DNA of 64,000 bases from Streptomyces sp. RB17 (GCF_009604455.1 NZ_WEGL01000011.1:62001-126000); one strand, 5' to 3'. Positions 52,126 to 61,552 are shown, counted from the stretch's first letter. The notes: a model not told the origin generated them from the letters alone. Translations and numbers: made by a program.

Positions 52126-52668
52126 ATGCCTGACCGCCACCCACTCCTGCGCACGTCGGTCGCGTTCGCTTCTGCCGCCGCACTCCTGCTCGTCGGCTGC
52201 TCCTCCGGCGACGACTCCGCGGGGCCGACCCCTTCCCGTACGACCACGACCCCCACGCCGTCGCCGGCAGAAACGGAACCGTCGGCAACGCACACGACGC
52301 CCGGGGAGACAGGGACACCGAGCACGGCCGTACCGTCGCGGACCGCGACCACCCCTGAACTCAGCATCACCACACTGCACGCCGGAGCGACCATCAGCCT
52401 GCCTGCCACCATCGGCTACGCCGTCACCGGCGCGCACTTCGCCGCCTCAGCCGGATACCGGCTGCACCTGACGCTCGGTGGCTCGGGCTCGTACAGCCTG
52501 GATCTCCCCATCAAGGGTCCCACCGGCACGGTGACCATTCCGCTCGACAAGATGCTGCCCGGCAAGCGCGACCTCACCTTCACCGTCGTCCGCGCGGGCG
52601 GGGCGTCGGCCTGGGCGGCTCAGCACGCGGCGGAGGTTGCCGACGTCACCATCTACGGCCCGAAATAG
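52126..52668 (+). CDS. Putative lipoprotein with Thr/Pro-rich linker
   Basis: This 180-residue protein has a signal peptide ending in the lipobox LLVGC, a long Thr/Pro/Ser linker and a beta-rich domain (ISLPATIGYAVTGAHF, LHLTLGGSGSYSLDLP). It is presumably anchored outside the membrane. AAGGAGG lies 6 bp upstream of ATG 52126. The preceding in-frame ATG at 52093 lacks a site. Function unknown; it is placed between two secreted propeller genes. Confidence 0.75.
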   Translation: MPDRHPLLRTSVAFASAAALLLVGCSSGDDSAGPTPSRTTTTPTPSPAETEPSATHTTPGETGTPSTAVPSRTATTPELSITTLHAGATISLPATIGYAVTGAHFAASAGYRLHLTLGGSGSYSLDLPIKGPTGTVTIPLDKMLPGKRDLTFTVVRAGGASAWAAQHAAEVADVTIYGPK

Positions 52669-52820
52669 CCGAGATCAGGGGGAAGTTCGGGGTCATGTGA
52701 GCCAGAAGGTAAACACCGCGCCATTTTTTCCCGTGAGTGCTTTGTGTGGCTGTTGTGCTCACGCCAAGATCCCCTCTGTGCCGGGACACCCCCATATGCC
52801 CGGTGCAGGGAGGAGAGGGC

Positions 52821-55523
52821 ATGTTGCCCCCGAAGCACCAACGACGGTTCATAACCTGCACCGTCGTGGCGGCCGCGTTCGGACTGGTAAGCGCCCAGTC
52901 GTTCGCGGCCTCGAACAGCACCAGACCGCGGCCCTGGCAGGCGCGCCACCAGGCAGCCATGGGCCGCGAGCACATCAAGGCGGTGCACGCGGGCCACGGC
53001 ATGTCCGCGTTCGCCGCAGAGGGCGGCGATGACGACGGCGCCGACGAGGCGGAGAACTCCGCCGAGGCCACCGCCCAGTTCACCGAGGCCCGCACCGCAC
53101 CCGGCGTGGTCGCGCCCGGCGCCTACGGGGCGGCCTGGCAGCAGTTGCAGTCGATGAGGCACACGAGCGGCAGCTGGGACCACGTCACCAGGAAGGCGTA
53201 CAACTCCGACGACTCCCGCTACCGCGATGTGAACTCCAACTCCAGTGGTGGCGCGGGCGATGTCACCGGCCGGATCACCGGCATCGCCGCCGACGACCAC
53301 GGCTATGTGTACGCCGGTGGTGCCAACGGCGGTGTGTTCCGCTCCACCACCGGCGGCGGGCACTGGAAGCCGATCTCCGACAAGCTGCCCTCCCTGTCGA
53401 CGGGCACCCTCTCCCTGGACGGCAAGAACCGGCTCTGGTACGCCACCGGCGAGTCCAACACCGGGGCCACGTCCTTCGTCGGTACGGGCGTGTACGTCCT
53501 GAAGGACCCGCGCCACGGCCAGTTCCAGCCCGGCGACCGCGTGGGCGGCGCCGAGCTGGAGTCCACCGTCATCCACGCGCTGCGCTTCGCCGGCACCACG
53601 GTGTGGGCGGCCACCAGCACCGGCGTCTGGTCGCACTCCACGACCACCCTGTCCGGGCCGTGGAAGCAGGAGTTCGCCCCCAACCCGGACTATCTGCCGG
53701 GCGGTTCGAAGGCTGACGACCCGAGCGCGCCGTACAAGAACATCGCCAACGACATCGCCGTGGACCCCAAGGACCCGTCCAAGGTGCTCCTCGCGGTCGG
53801 CTGGCGCGGCGCCGACACCTACAACGGGCTGTACGCGAAGACGGACGACGGCAGCTGGAAGCCGGTCAGCGGGCTCGGTGACCTGCCGACCAGCAGTGCC
53901 GATGTCGGCAACATGACGTTCGCCGCGGCGGCGGACGGTTCGCGCCTGTACGCCATCGACCAGTCGCCGGCCCAGACGGCCGCCAACCCGGACAGCGGCC
54001 TCAAGGGCGTGTACGTGTCCAAGAACGGCTCGCCGTTCGGGCCGTGGACGCAGATCGCGGACTACACCAAGCTGAAGGCGTCCGGCTCCGCCCTGCAGGG
54101 CGCCGGCTACATGCCCGGCATCCAGTCCTGGTACAACCAGTTCCTCCAGGTCGACCCGGCCGACGCCGACCACGTCTACCTCGGTCTGGAAGAGGTCTTC
54201 GAGACCAAGAACGGCGGCCAGAGCTGGACCGTGCCGGGCCCGTACTGGAACTTCCCCTTCCCGTGCTGGAGCATCGACCCGGCCAAGCAGACCGGCGACT
54301 GCTCGCCCACGACCCACTCCGACCAGCACGCGGTCGCGATCGGCAGCCACAAGGGCAAGACCTGGGCCTACGTAGGCAACGACGGCGGCATCTACCGGCG
54401 TCCGCTGAACGGCGCCGTCGACTCCGGCGGTCACGCCAAGGACTGGCAGTCCCTGAGCGACGGCACCCTCGACACCCTCCAGTACTACTCGGTGGGTGTC
54501 GGCAAGGACCTGACCTACGGCGGTGTCTCGGTCACCGGCGGCCTCCAGGACAACGGACAGTCGATCCTGCGCGGCCACGACAAGGTCATGGGCTCGAACT
54601 TCGGCGGCGACGGTGGCGACACCATCACGGACCCGGCCAACGGCTGCAACATCGCCGCCGAGTACGTCTACCTCGACATGTGGGTCACCCAGAACTGCGG
54701 CGTGAACGACGGCTCCTGGTCGACGGACCCGTCCAAGGCCACCGAGTACGAGGTCGCCCCGCCGGACAAGGACCAGGGCGGTGCGGGCGCCCGCTTCATC
54801 GCCCCGATCGCCGCCGACGCCAAGGACACCAACACCTGGGTGGCGGGCGGCCGGCACGTGTGGGTGAACACCAAGGGCTTCGCCATCCGCTCCGGCAAGG
54901 AATGGACGAACGCCTACGACCTCGGCGAGGGCCACGTGGCCACGGCCGTGGCGTCCTCGGGTGGCACGGTCTACGTCGGCTGGTGCGGCCCCTGCAACAA
55001 CCAGGGCTTCACCCGCGGCATCGCGGTCGGCAACGCTGGGGGCACCTCCCGGACGGAGTCTGGGGGAGGCACCGGCTGGCACCAGCTGAACCTGCCGGTG
55101 GACGGCACCATCCCGAACCGGTACGTCTCCGGCTTCGAGATCGACCCGGCCGACGCCCAGCACGTCTTCGTGGCGATCAACGGCTTCTCCCGCCGGTTCA
55201 CCGAGGGCCCGGGCGCGGGCGTCGGCCATGTCTTCGAGTCCAAGGACGGCGGCGCGAGCTGGACGGACATCTCCGCCAACCTGCCCGACGTCCCCGCCGA
55301 CACGGTCAAACTCCTCCCGAACGGCGGCCTCGCCCTCGGCACCGACCTGGCCACCTTCTACCGGCCCGCCGGCGCCACCAAGTGGCAGGTCCTGGGCCAC
55401 AACCTGCCCACCACGGCCGTGATGCAGCTGCGCCTCGGCCCCGACGGCAAGCTCTACGCCGCCACGCACGGACGCGGCATCTGGTCCTTCGACGTACGGC
55501 GCCTCAAGGGCCGTAAGGACTGA
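52821..55523 (+). CDS. Secreted large BNR/Asp-box beta-propeller protein
   Basis: This 900-residue protein has a signal peptide (CTVVAAAFGLVSAQSFAAS) and a propeller built from many Asp-box blades (RSTTGGGHWKPIS, TKNGGQSWTVP, SKDGGASWTDIS), similar to the VPS10/sortilin-like and GH74-type repeat proteins of bacteria. The W-rich strands and GATGIWSFDVRR-like end close the last blade. It may bind or cleave xyloglucan-like or other polymers, but no GH74 catalytic pair can be assigned by eye. A mini-repeat (55035-55072) is inserted in frame near residue 745. The hairpin at 55553 ends the transcript. Confidence 0.85.
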   Translation: MLPPKHQRRFITCTVVAAAFGLVSAQSFAASNSTRPRPWQARHQAAMGREHIKAVHAGHGMSAFAAEGGDDDGADEAENSAEATAQFTEARTAPGVVAPGAYGAAWQQLQSMRHTSGSWDHVTRKAYNSDDSRYRDVNSNSSGGAGDVTGRITGIAADDHGYVYAGGANGGVFRSTTGGGHWKPISDKLPSLSTGTLSLDGKNRLWYATGESNTGATSFVGTGVYVLKDPRHGQFQPGDRVGGAELESTVIHALRFAGTTVWAATSTGVWSHSTTTLSGPWKQEFAPNPDYLPGGSKADDPSAPYKNIANDIAVDPKDPSKVLLAVGWRGADTYNGLYAKTDDGSWKPVSGLGDLPTSSADVGNMTFAAAADGSRLYAIDQSPAQTAANPDSGLKGVYVSKNGSPFGPWTQIADYTKLKASGSALQGAGYMPGIQSWYNQFLQVDPADADHVYLGLEEVFETKNGGQSWTVPGPYWNFPFPCWSIDPAKQTGDCSPTTHSDQHAVAIGSHKGKTWAYVGNDGGIYRRPLNGAVDSGGHAKDWQSLSDGTLDTLQYYSVGVGKDLTYGGVSVTGGLQDNGQSILRGHDKVMGSNFGGDGGDTITDPANGCNIAAEYVYLDMWVTQNCGVNDGSWSTDPSKATEYEVAPPDKDQGGAGARFIAPIAADAKDTNTWVAGGRHVWVNTKGFAIRSGKEWTNAYDLGEGHVATAVASSGGTVYVGWCGPCNNQGFTRGIAVGNAGGTSRTESGGGTGWHQLNLPVDGTIPNRYVSGFEIDPADAQHVFVAINGFSRRFTEGPGAGVGHVFESKDGGASWTDISANLPDVPADTVKLLPNGGLALGTDLATFYRPAGATKWQVLGHNLPTTAVMQLRLGPDGKLYAATHGRGIWSFDVRRLKGRKD
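55035..55072. repeat. Streptomyces mini-repeat inside the propeller gene
   Basis: GCTGGGGGCACCTCCCGG and GTCTGGGGGAGGC flank a short centre and form an imperfect hairpin. As I recall this element occurs many times in Streptomyces genomes. It encodes the extra loop GGTSRTESGGG and keeps the frame. A related copy is at 44307. Confidence 0.55.
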
Positions 55524-55552
55524 TCACCACCCGTACGCTCCGTAGTACGACG

Positions 55553-55591
55553 ACGGCCGGTGCGGCCCCGCTGACGGGGCGCACCGGCCGT
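55553..55591. terminator. Hairpin between convergent propeller and lipoprotein genes
   Basis: ACGGCCGGTGCGGCCCC pairs with GGGGCGCACCGGCCGT with a single bulged G. It lies 30 bp after one stop and 14 bp after the other gene's end, fitting a bidirectional terminator. Confidence 0.75.
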
Positions 55592-55604
55592 CCGGCGTTC
55601 GGAT

Positions 55605-56186
55605 TCACTGCACCGGATACGCCGCGACACTCAGCCGCAGCGTGAAGAGCGGCGCGTTCTCGGGACCCCAGGTCACGGATACCGATCCGATGCGCGCGGC
55701 ACGCACCGTGACCCGGGTGACGCCCTTGCCGTCGGTGGCGGAAGAGGTCACCAGCGCCAGCATCGGGTTGCTGCTGCGCGGTTGTGGCCAGGTGCCGTGG
55801 GCGCGGGGTTCCAGGACGACGGTCACCGTCGTGCCGGATCGCACACACAGGCTCTGGACGGCGGCGTCCCCGGCGCTGTGGGTGATCGTGGCGGAGCCTG
55901 CCAGGCAGCCAGGCGACGCGGAGGCCGTGGCAGGGGGCGTGGCGGTGTGCCGCGGGGGCGACGACGGTCTCCCGGGAGGTGCTGTCGCCGATGGCGAGGC
56001 TGGATGACCTGTCGTCCCCGTACCGCTTGTCGACGGTGTCGGGGGGTGCGGGTCGGTGGAAGGCCGCGAGGGCGTGGAGTCGGAGTGTGAGCTGCTGCCG
56101 CTGCTTCCGCAGGCGGTCAGAAGGCAGGCGACCGCCACCACGGCGGCCCCGAGCCACGGCCTGCGTCTTTGCTGCTCCAGCGCCAC
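55605..56186 (-). CDS. Putative lipoprotein with chagasin-like domain
   Basis: This 193-residue protein has a signal with the lipobox LLTAC, a Ser/Thr/Pro linker, and a C-terminal beta-sandwich with GTTVTVVLEPRAHGTW, VTRVTVRAARIGSVSV and a closing FTLRLSV strand. The same pattern occurs in the products of the genes at 61038 and 61553. It resembles the I42/chagasin fold of protease inhibitors by strand and loop order, but the diagnostic NPTTGY loop is not conserved, so this is a suggestion. GAGGAGG precedes GTG 56186/56189; either start is possible. Confidence 0.65.
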   Translation of the reverse strand: MALEQQRRRPWLGAAVVAVACLLTACGSSGSSSHSDSTPSRPSTDPHPPTPSTSGTGTTGHPASPSATAPPGRPSSPPRHTATPPATASASPGCLAGSATITHSAGDAAVQSLCVRSGTTVTVVLEPRAHGTWPQPRSSNPMLALVTSSATDGKGVTRVTVRAARIGSVSVTWGPENAPLFTLRLSVAAYPVQ

Positions 56187-56322
56187 CACTGCCTCCTCGC
56201 GTCGCCGCACGCCACTGTGACGTCCTGGTCCGGCGCCCGGTTCCTGGGCCAATGGTTCCTGTGCCCATACCCAAGGGTGCGCCCCGGCGTCGTCGCCGGA
56301 GCGCACCATGTGCCGTCTCAGG

Positions 56323-58230
56323 TCAGTGCCGGGTCGGCAGGGGCCTGGTGAGGTGCGGTGAGGGGACGGTCGCCGCGCCGTGGGCCGTGGAGCGTGCGCT
56401 GCCGCCGGTGACGGTGAGCGGGCCGGCGGTGTAGAGGGCCTCGTCGAAGGCCTGCCCGCCCGCCGGGGCCTTGCCGACGGCGAAGGTGGAGACCGCCTTG
56501 CCGCTGATGACGGAGGTGGAGATGTAGTCGCCGACCATGCTGCCCTGCGTGCTGCCGGCGATCTGGGACAGGGACATGGGGCCGGCGACGGTGGTCGGGC
56601 TGCTCCAGGTGCTGCCGCCGTTGGCGGAGGAGATGTAGCCGACCTCCAACTGGCAGGTCGAGGCGGTGCAGTTGGCGTTCGGGTAGAAGTAGTAGTAGAG
56701 GCCGATCTTCGCCGTCGTACCGGAGGTGGCCGGGTCGATGCCGATGCCGGGGATGAAGTGGTCGACGCTGCTGGTGGTGGCGTCGATCGGGACGCGGGTC
56801 ACGGCCGACCAGGTGGTGCCGTTGGTGGAGGTGGCGTAGACGATGTCGTTGGCCGGGCAGCCGGAGCGGAAGCGGCAGTCCTGCCAGGCGACGTAGATCT
56901 TGCCGGAGCCGTCGATCTCCGCGGAGGGCAGTCCCTCACCGTCGCGCAGGTTGCCGGCCACGCCGTGGCTGGAGACGTTGGCGATCAGCGTGGTGGACGA
57001 CCAGCTGGAGCCGCCGTTGGTCGAGTTGAAGGCACGCACGGCACTGCCGTTGGCCGAGTAGGGGACCACGACCGTGCCGTTCGGCTGGACCAGGGGCTGG
57101 CCGCCCAGGCCGGTCGGACCGCCGGACGGTGCCACCGGCGCCGACCAGGTCGCGCCGCCGTCGGTGGAGCGGCTCATCACCACCGCGTTGCCCGAGGACG
57201 TGACGTCCACCTCGACGTAGCAGCTGCCGTAGTACGGGCTGGTGGCCGAGTTGTCGCAGACGATCCATTCCTTGTCGTAGCCCTGGCCGTCGTTGCCGAC
57301 CGCCATGACCGGGTTCTGCCAGGTCGTGCCATTGGTCGAGCGGCTGACCGTCACACCCGCGCCGTTGACGTTGGAATCGATGACCAGTCCGGCGACCATC
57401 CAGGTGCCGTGCCTGGCGTCGTAGGCCACGGCCGGGTCGGAGACGCGGGCCCAGGTGCCGCCGCCCTGGTAGGTGGTGATGCCGGGGAGCATGCCGTGCT
57501 GCCAGGTGGTGCCGCCGTCGGTGGAGGTGTTCCATCCGATGTCCGAGGCGCCGCCGTCGGTGAACCGGCCGACCTGCGAGGAGGCGACGATCGTGTTGCC
57601 GTATGCGAAGGTGTCGGGTTCCAGCTCCGTGGCGTGCTGGCTGGAGGAGTTGGTGAACGGGTCGCTGCTGACCTGGGTCAGTCCGGGCGGTGGGGCCGCG
57701 GTGGTGAAGGCGACGTCGTCGTAGAGGGTGTAGGTGGCGTCGCCCGTGTAGTTGTCGTCGTGGCTGACGAGTTTGAGGGTGTAGCTGTGACCGGCGGTCA
57801 CGGACGAGGTGACCTGCTTCCAGCCCTGCCCGTTGGTGCAGGTCTTGGCCAGCGCGGTCGTCGTGGTGCCGGTCGTGGTGTCGGTGAGGGTGGCGGTGGC
57901 CCAGTCGTACGTGAGCGTGTCGGGGCAGGTGACGTCGTACCAGAACGACAGTTGGTTGGCGCCGGTCGGCGCGGTGAAGGTCTGGGCGACGGAGGAGTCA
58001 CCGTTGGTCGGTGACGTCCCGCCGACTCGCGCGGCGTAGGTGCCGCTGTGAGCACCGGAGTTGACGGCGGCCGTGGTGCCGGTGGCGGTCCATCCGGTCA
58101 GGCTGCCGGACTCGAAGCCGCCGTTGGAGACGTCCGCCAGCGCCGGGTGCGAGGCGAGGAGCAGGCCGCCTAACGAGAGGAGGGCGGTGGTGGCGGTCGC
58201 GACGGATCTGCGGAAAGCGGTGCGCGACAT
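56323..58230 (-). CDS. Secreted sialidase-like protein with N-terminal beta-sandwich module
   Basis: This 635-residue protein has a signal peptide (cleavage near ALADV), a ~145-residue module starting NGGFESGSLTGWTATG, then a sialidase-type six-bladed propeller (about 185-600) with STDGGTTWQH, STDGGATWSAP and SANGGSTWSSP Asp-boxes. The module is nearly repeated at the C-terminus of the neighbouring gene's product. A TTA codon lies in the signal-peptide region (58171-58173), pointing to bldA control. It could be an extracellular glycosidase or binding protein; catalytic residues were not assigned. The gene converges on the lipoprotein gene at 55605 only through that gene's upstream region, with no overlap. 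Confidence 0.82.
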   Translation of the reverse strand: MSRTAFRRSVATATTALLSLGGLLLASHPALADVSNGGFESGSLTGWTATGTTAAVNSGAHSGTYAARVGGTSPTNGDSSVAQTFTAPTGANQLSFWYDVTCPDTLTYDWATATLTDTTTGTTTTALAKTCTNGQGWKQVTSSVTAGHSYTLKLVSHDDNYTGDATYTLYDDVAFTTAAPPPGLTQVSSDPFTNSSSQHATELEPDTFAYGNTIVASSQVGRFTDGGASDIGWNTSTDGGTTWQHGMLPGITTYQGGGTWARVSDPAVAYDARHGTWMVAGLVIDSNVNGAGVTVSRSTNGTTWQNPVMAVGNDGQGYDKEWIVCDNSATSPYYGSCYVEVDVTSSGNAVVMSRSTDGGATWSAPVAPSGGPTGLGGQPLVQPNGTVVVPYSANGSAVRAFNSTNGGSSWSSTTLIANVSSHGVAGNLRDGEGLPSAEIDGSGKIYVAWQDCRFRSGCPANDIVYATSTNGTTWSAVTRVPIDATTSSVDHFIPGIGIDPATSGTTAKIGLYYYFYPNANCTASTCQLEVGYISSANGGSTWSSPTTVAGPMSLSQIAGSTQGSMVGDYISTSVISGKAVSTFAVGKAPAGGQAFDEALYTAGPLTVTGGSARSTAHGAATVPSPHLTRPLPTRH

Positions 58231-58752
58231 GAGGAGACCCCTTGTCGTCGATGTGGGGGTTCGGGTGGGGGTGGACCGTCGGCGTGCGGCCTGCGGTCCA
58301 CCCCCGAGGACGACGGTGATGGATCAGGAGAGGGTCACGTCGTCGTAGCGGGTGTAGGTGGCGTCACCCGTGTAGTTGTCGTCATGACTGATGAGCGTGA
58401 GCGTGTAGCTGTGCCCGGCCGTGACGGAAGCCGTCTTCTGGATCCAGCCGGAGGACGACACACACGTCTTGGCGAGCACCGTGGTGGTCGTCCCCGAGGT
58501 GTTGTCCTTGAGGGTGGCGGTGGCCCAGTCGTAGGTGAGCGTGTCCGGGCACGTCACGTTGTAGGAGAAGCCGAGCGTGCTGGTCCCGGACGGTGCCGTG
58601 AACGTCTGGGTGATCGAGGAGTCCCCGTTGGTGGGCGAGGTGCTGCCGGCCCGGGCGGCGTACGTACCGCTGTGTGCCCCCGAGCTGACCACCGACGTGG
58701 TCCCCGCCGAGGTCCAGCCGGACAGACTGCCCGTCTCGAAGCCGCCGTTGGT
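57702..58752 (-). repeat. Duplicated module spanning two adjacent genes
   Basis: The ~140-residue module at the start of the sialidase-like gene (57702-58134) recurs at the end of the upstream gene (58324-58752), in the same orientation. Shared blocks include TSPTNGDSS, CPDTLTYDWATATL and SHDDNYTGDATYT. The DNA is also similar, so this is a recent direct duplication flanking the 93-bp gap between the genes. Confidence 0.8.
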
Positions 58753-60708
58753 GATCCCACCGCCGCCGCTGCCGGAGGTGACGGTCAGGGTGTAGGTCGC
58801 GGTGTGGGTGGCGGAGGCGCCCGTGCCGGTGACGGTGATGTTGTACGTCCCCGCCGGCGTCGACGAGGAGGTGGCCACCGTCAGCGTCGACGAGCCACCC
58901 GCGGTGACCGAGGTCGGGTTGAAGCTCGCGGTCGCCCCGCTCGGCAGCCCGGACGCGGACAGGCTCACCGACTGCGCCGAACCGGAGGTGACGGCCGTCG
59001 AGACGGTGGTGGTCGCCGACGAGCCTGCGGCGACGCTGGAGGCGGCCGGGCTGACGCCGATCGAGAAGTCGTTGCTCGCGGTGGAGCCGCAGTTGGGCAG
59101 GGTGAACGAGGCCAGCCTGGTGTGCCAGTTGAAGTTGCCGTTGGCGGGGATGTACTCGTTCGTGTACCAGAAGGTGCAGTCGTCCGTCGGGTCCACGGAC
59201 ATCGAGGTGTAGTCGCCCCAGCGGCTGTAGCTGGTCTGCGAGCCGCCGCCGGTGATCGCGGTGACCTCGCCCTGCGTCATCGTGCCCAGGGTGTCGCCGG
59301 CCAGACGGCCGGTGTACCGGATGGAGGGGTGCACCGAGGAGGAGGACTGGGAGTAGCCGAGGGCGATGTTGCCGACCTTGTCCTCGGCGATGGAGCCCAT
59401 CCACCGGTAGGTGGAGTCGGGGGCGTAGGTGCCCTGCTGGTAGACGGTCGGGTTGCCGCCGGACATGCGTAGCTCGTACCAGCGCACCCCCACCGAACTG
59501 CCCGCCGTCACCGCGTGGTTGACCACGAGTGACTCGTGGTCGCCGAAGTTGCGGTAGGCGAGCCGGAACATCAGCCGGTCGGAGAGCGAGTCGAGCTGCG
59601 TGCTGGTCCCGCTCTGCGGGATGCAGGTGCCCGAGCTGCCGCAGGCGGTGGTGTACGACGCGACGGTCAGCGTGGAGGGGCCGGTGAAGGTCGAGTTGGA
59701 GGTCGTCGTCCAGTCGACGTGGAACTTCCAGTACGCGAGCGTCGTACTCGTCGTGCCGCGGCCCGCCATCAGCTCCGGTTCCCCGGACGGGGGCGCGGTG
59801 GAGCCGTCCAGGTCCGCGCCGAGCAGGCCGCCGTAGGAGGACGAGGTGGTGAAGCACTGCTGGGCGGCGCTCGCGCCGGTGAGCATGGCCGACCGGTTCA
59901 GCGCGCAGGCCTCTGCGTTCAGGAAGCTGCCGGAGGCGGTGAACATGTTGTAGGTGACGTAGTACGCGTCCGGCCACACCGAAAGCTTCGGGTAGTCGGG
60001 GAAGTTCGAGTACTGGAAGGAGTAGCGGTAGTAGCTGCCCGTCGCGTCAGAACTGCTGGAGACGGCCACGCACTCGTAGTACGGGCCGGAGGACGAGGAG
60101 ACGTTGGCGAACTGCGTCACCACCCAGCGGCCGGCCAGGGTGTCCCAGCGGACCACCGCGTCACCGTCGTTGGTGGACTGGCAGGACCCGCCGAAGCCGG
60201 ACCACAGGGTGCTCGTGTCGGTCGGGGCGAGGAGGGTGGCGCCGCTCTTGGAGTACACCGCGTAGGCGGTGTTGACGGTCTCCACGATCTGGCTGGAGCC
60301 GACGGCGGCGTTCGGGTCCGGCGGGACACCGGTGATCGAGTAGTTTCCGGCGCCGATGCCCTCGAAGTTCGTGCCGGTCGAGGGGGCGGAGGGGCCGCCG
60401 GGGCTGGACTGTACGACCGGGTCGGGAATGTGGGAGGCGGGCGGGTGCGGGAGGCGCTCCTCGCCGGGGTCGTCGTCCTGCTGCTTCTTGCCGTGGTGGC
60501 CGTGGTGCGCGTGGGCGGCCATGGAGCGCAGGGTGGGGGAGGTGTCGTGGCGGACGGCGGGGCCGGTGTCGGCCGAGTGGTGGGCCGCCGGGGTGTGGGG
60601 TGCGGGGTCGGCCTGAGCCGCGGGGGCGGCGAGCCAGAGAGCCGGAACTGCGGTCAGGATCGCGGTGAGCGCGGCCATGCGGCCGCGCCTGCGTCTGGAT
60701 CGGGCCAC
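58324..60708 (-). CDS. Large secreted protein with Ig-like and beta-sandwich C-terminal modules
   Basis: This 794-residue protein has a signal peptide (cleavage near AQADP), a His-rich segment (AHAHHGHHGKK), a large domain (about 110-545) with VPPDPNAAVGSSQIVETVN and WGDYTSMSVDPTDDCTFWYTNEY, then a putative Ig-like domain (~550-640). Last comes the module shared with the neighbouring gene (~655-794). The main domain resembles putative propeller proteins of soil bacteria, but I cannot name its activity. Paired cysteines are frequent. The start is GTG 60708 after AAGGA. Transcription of both genes probably starts in the 329-bp region upstream. Confidence 0.78.
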   Translation of the reverse strand: MARSRRRRGRMAALTAILTAVPALWLAAPAAQADPAPHTPAAHHSADTGPAVRHDTSPTLRSMAAHAHHGHHGKKQQDDDPGEERLPHPPASHIPDPVVQSSPGGPSAPSTGTNFEGIGAGNYSITGVPPDPNAAVGSSQIVETVNTAYAVYSKSGATLLAPTDTSTLWSGFGGSCQSTNDGDAVVRWDTLAGRWVVTQFANVSSSSGPYYECVAVSSSSDATGSYYRYSFQYSNFPDYPKLSVWPDAYYVTYNMFTASGSFLNAEACALNRSAMLTGASAAQQCFTTSSSYGGLLGADLDGSTAPPSGEPELMAGRGTTSTTLAYWKFHVDWTTTSNSTFTGPSTLTVASYTTACGSSGTCIPQSGTSTQLDSLSDRLMFRLAYRNFGDHESLVVNHAVTAGSSVGVRWYELRMSGGNPTVYQQGTYAPDSTYRWMGSIAEDKVGNIALGYSQSSSSVHPSIRYTGRLAGDTLGTMTQGEVTAITGGGSQTSYSRWGDYTSMSVDPTDDCTFWYTNEYIPANGNFNWHTRLASFTLPNCGSTASNDFSIGVSPAASSVAAGSSATTTVSTAVTSGSAQSVSLSASGLPSGATASFNPTSVTAGGSSTLTVATSSSTPAGTYNITVTGTGASATHTATYTLTVTSGSGGGGITNGGFETGSLSGWTSAGTTSVVSSGAHSGTYAARAGSTSPTNGDSSITQTFTAPSGTSTLGFSYNVTCPDTLTYDWATATLKDNTSGTTTTVLAKTCVSSSGWIQKTASVTAGHSYTLTLISHDDNYTGDATYTRYDDVTLS

Positions 60709-61037
60709 GGAACATCCTTTCGGCCAGCCGGAGTTCGCCCGGCATCTGGGGGAGAAGAAGGACGTTCACGCCGAGAGAGCGCGTGTTCGCAATCCGGGAT
60801 GGTTGCACCGGACATGTCACGCAACAAGAGAGATGCAGCCTGCGTGGCGCGAAGCAACCGAGAATTTACAGAGTTCAGTCAACTCACAGTAAAAACACAG
60901 GGCTTCCTCTGCATCGGCACAAGGGATTTCCCTGTATCGCCCGTAGGGGGAGCGCGCGTCCCTGCCGGGACCGCGGAACGGATCCAGCCTCAGCCGCGTC
61001 CCACCGTCGGACTGTCCGGACTACGCCTGGGGGCATC
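60709..61037. other. Divergent promoter region, locally AT-rich
   Basis: This 329-bp region separates the leftward secreted-protein gene and the rightward lipoprotein gene. The part from about 60860 to 60920 (GAGAATTTACAGAGTTCAG, ACAGTAAAAACACAGG) is AT-rich for this genome and probably holds promoters. No gene or clear -35/-10 pair with correct spacing could be confirmed. Confidence 0.4.
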
Positions 61038-61541
61038 GTGAGGCAACGCCGAACCGGCGTCCGTTCACTCCTCGTGGGCGCCCTCATGGTTTCAGCCGCC
61101 GCCTGCGCATCCGGCACCGGGGCCACCGCGCCCGCCAAGAAGAGCCCCTCGGCCTTCGCCTCGACCGGGTCGTCCCACGGGACCCCGGCCCCCGCAGGCT
61201 CGTCCGCCTCCAGCTCCACCCGACCGTGCCTCAGCGGCACCGTCACGATCCGCTACCCGCCGGCCGACAACCCCCTGCGTACCGCCTGCCTCCAGGTCGG
61301 CACGACGATCCACCTCACCCTGGAGCCGTCGGCCAACTACAGCTGGGCACCGGTCAGGAGCTCCGACCCGGACACCGTCACGTTGCTCGACGACCACGCC
61401 GCATCCGACGGCACTCGGTCCGCCACCGCGCGCGCCGCCTCTGCGGGCACCGCCACACTCGGCTCGGCCGACACCTACACCCCCGACCCACACGGTCCTC
61501 CCTCAAGGGCCTGGCAACTGACCCTCACCGTGGTCCGGTAA
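61038..61541 (+). CDS. Putative lipoprotein with chagasin-like domain
   Basis: This 167-residue protein starts at GTG 61038, has a signal ending in the lipobox SAAAC, a Ser/Pro linker, and a beta-sandwich with GTTIHLTLEPSANYSWAPV, SATARAASAGTATL and RAWQLTLTVV. It aligns with the products of 55605 and 61553. The YSW loop and the late Trp strand recall chagasin-type (I42) inhibitors. If correct, it could restrain the secreted proteases made by the same organism or others. That is a structural guess. Confidence 0.65.
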   Translation: MRQRRTGVRSLLVGALMVSAAACASGTGATAPAKKSPSAFASTGSSHGTPAPAGSSASSSTRPCLSGTVTIRYPPADNPLRTACLQVGTTIHLTLEPSANYSWAPVRSSDPDTVTLLDDHAASDGTRSATARAASAGTATLGSADTYTPDPHGPPSRAWQLTLTVVR

Positions 61542-61552
61542 CGGCCGTACGC

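Noticed and set aside
52653..55469. Minus-strand open frame of over 900 codons opposite the large propeller gene
   Set aside because: The plus strand has a signal peptide and repeated Asp-boxes; the minus strand has none.
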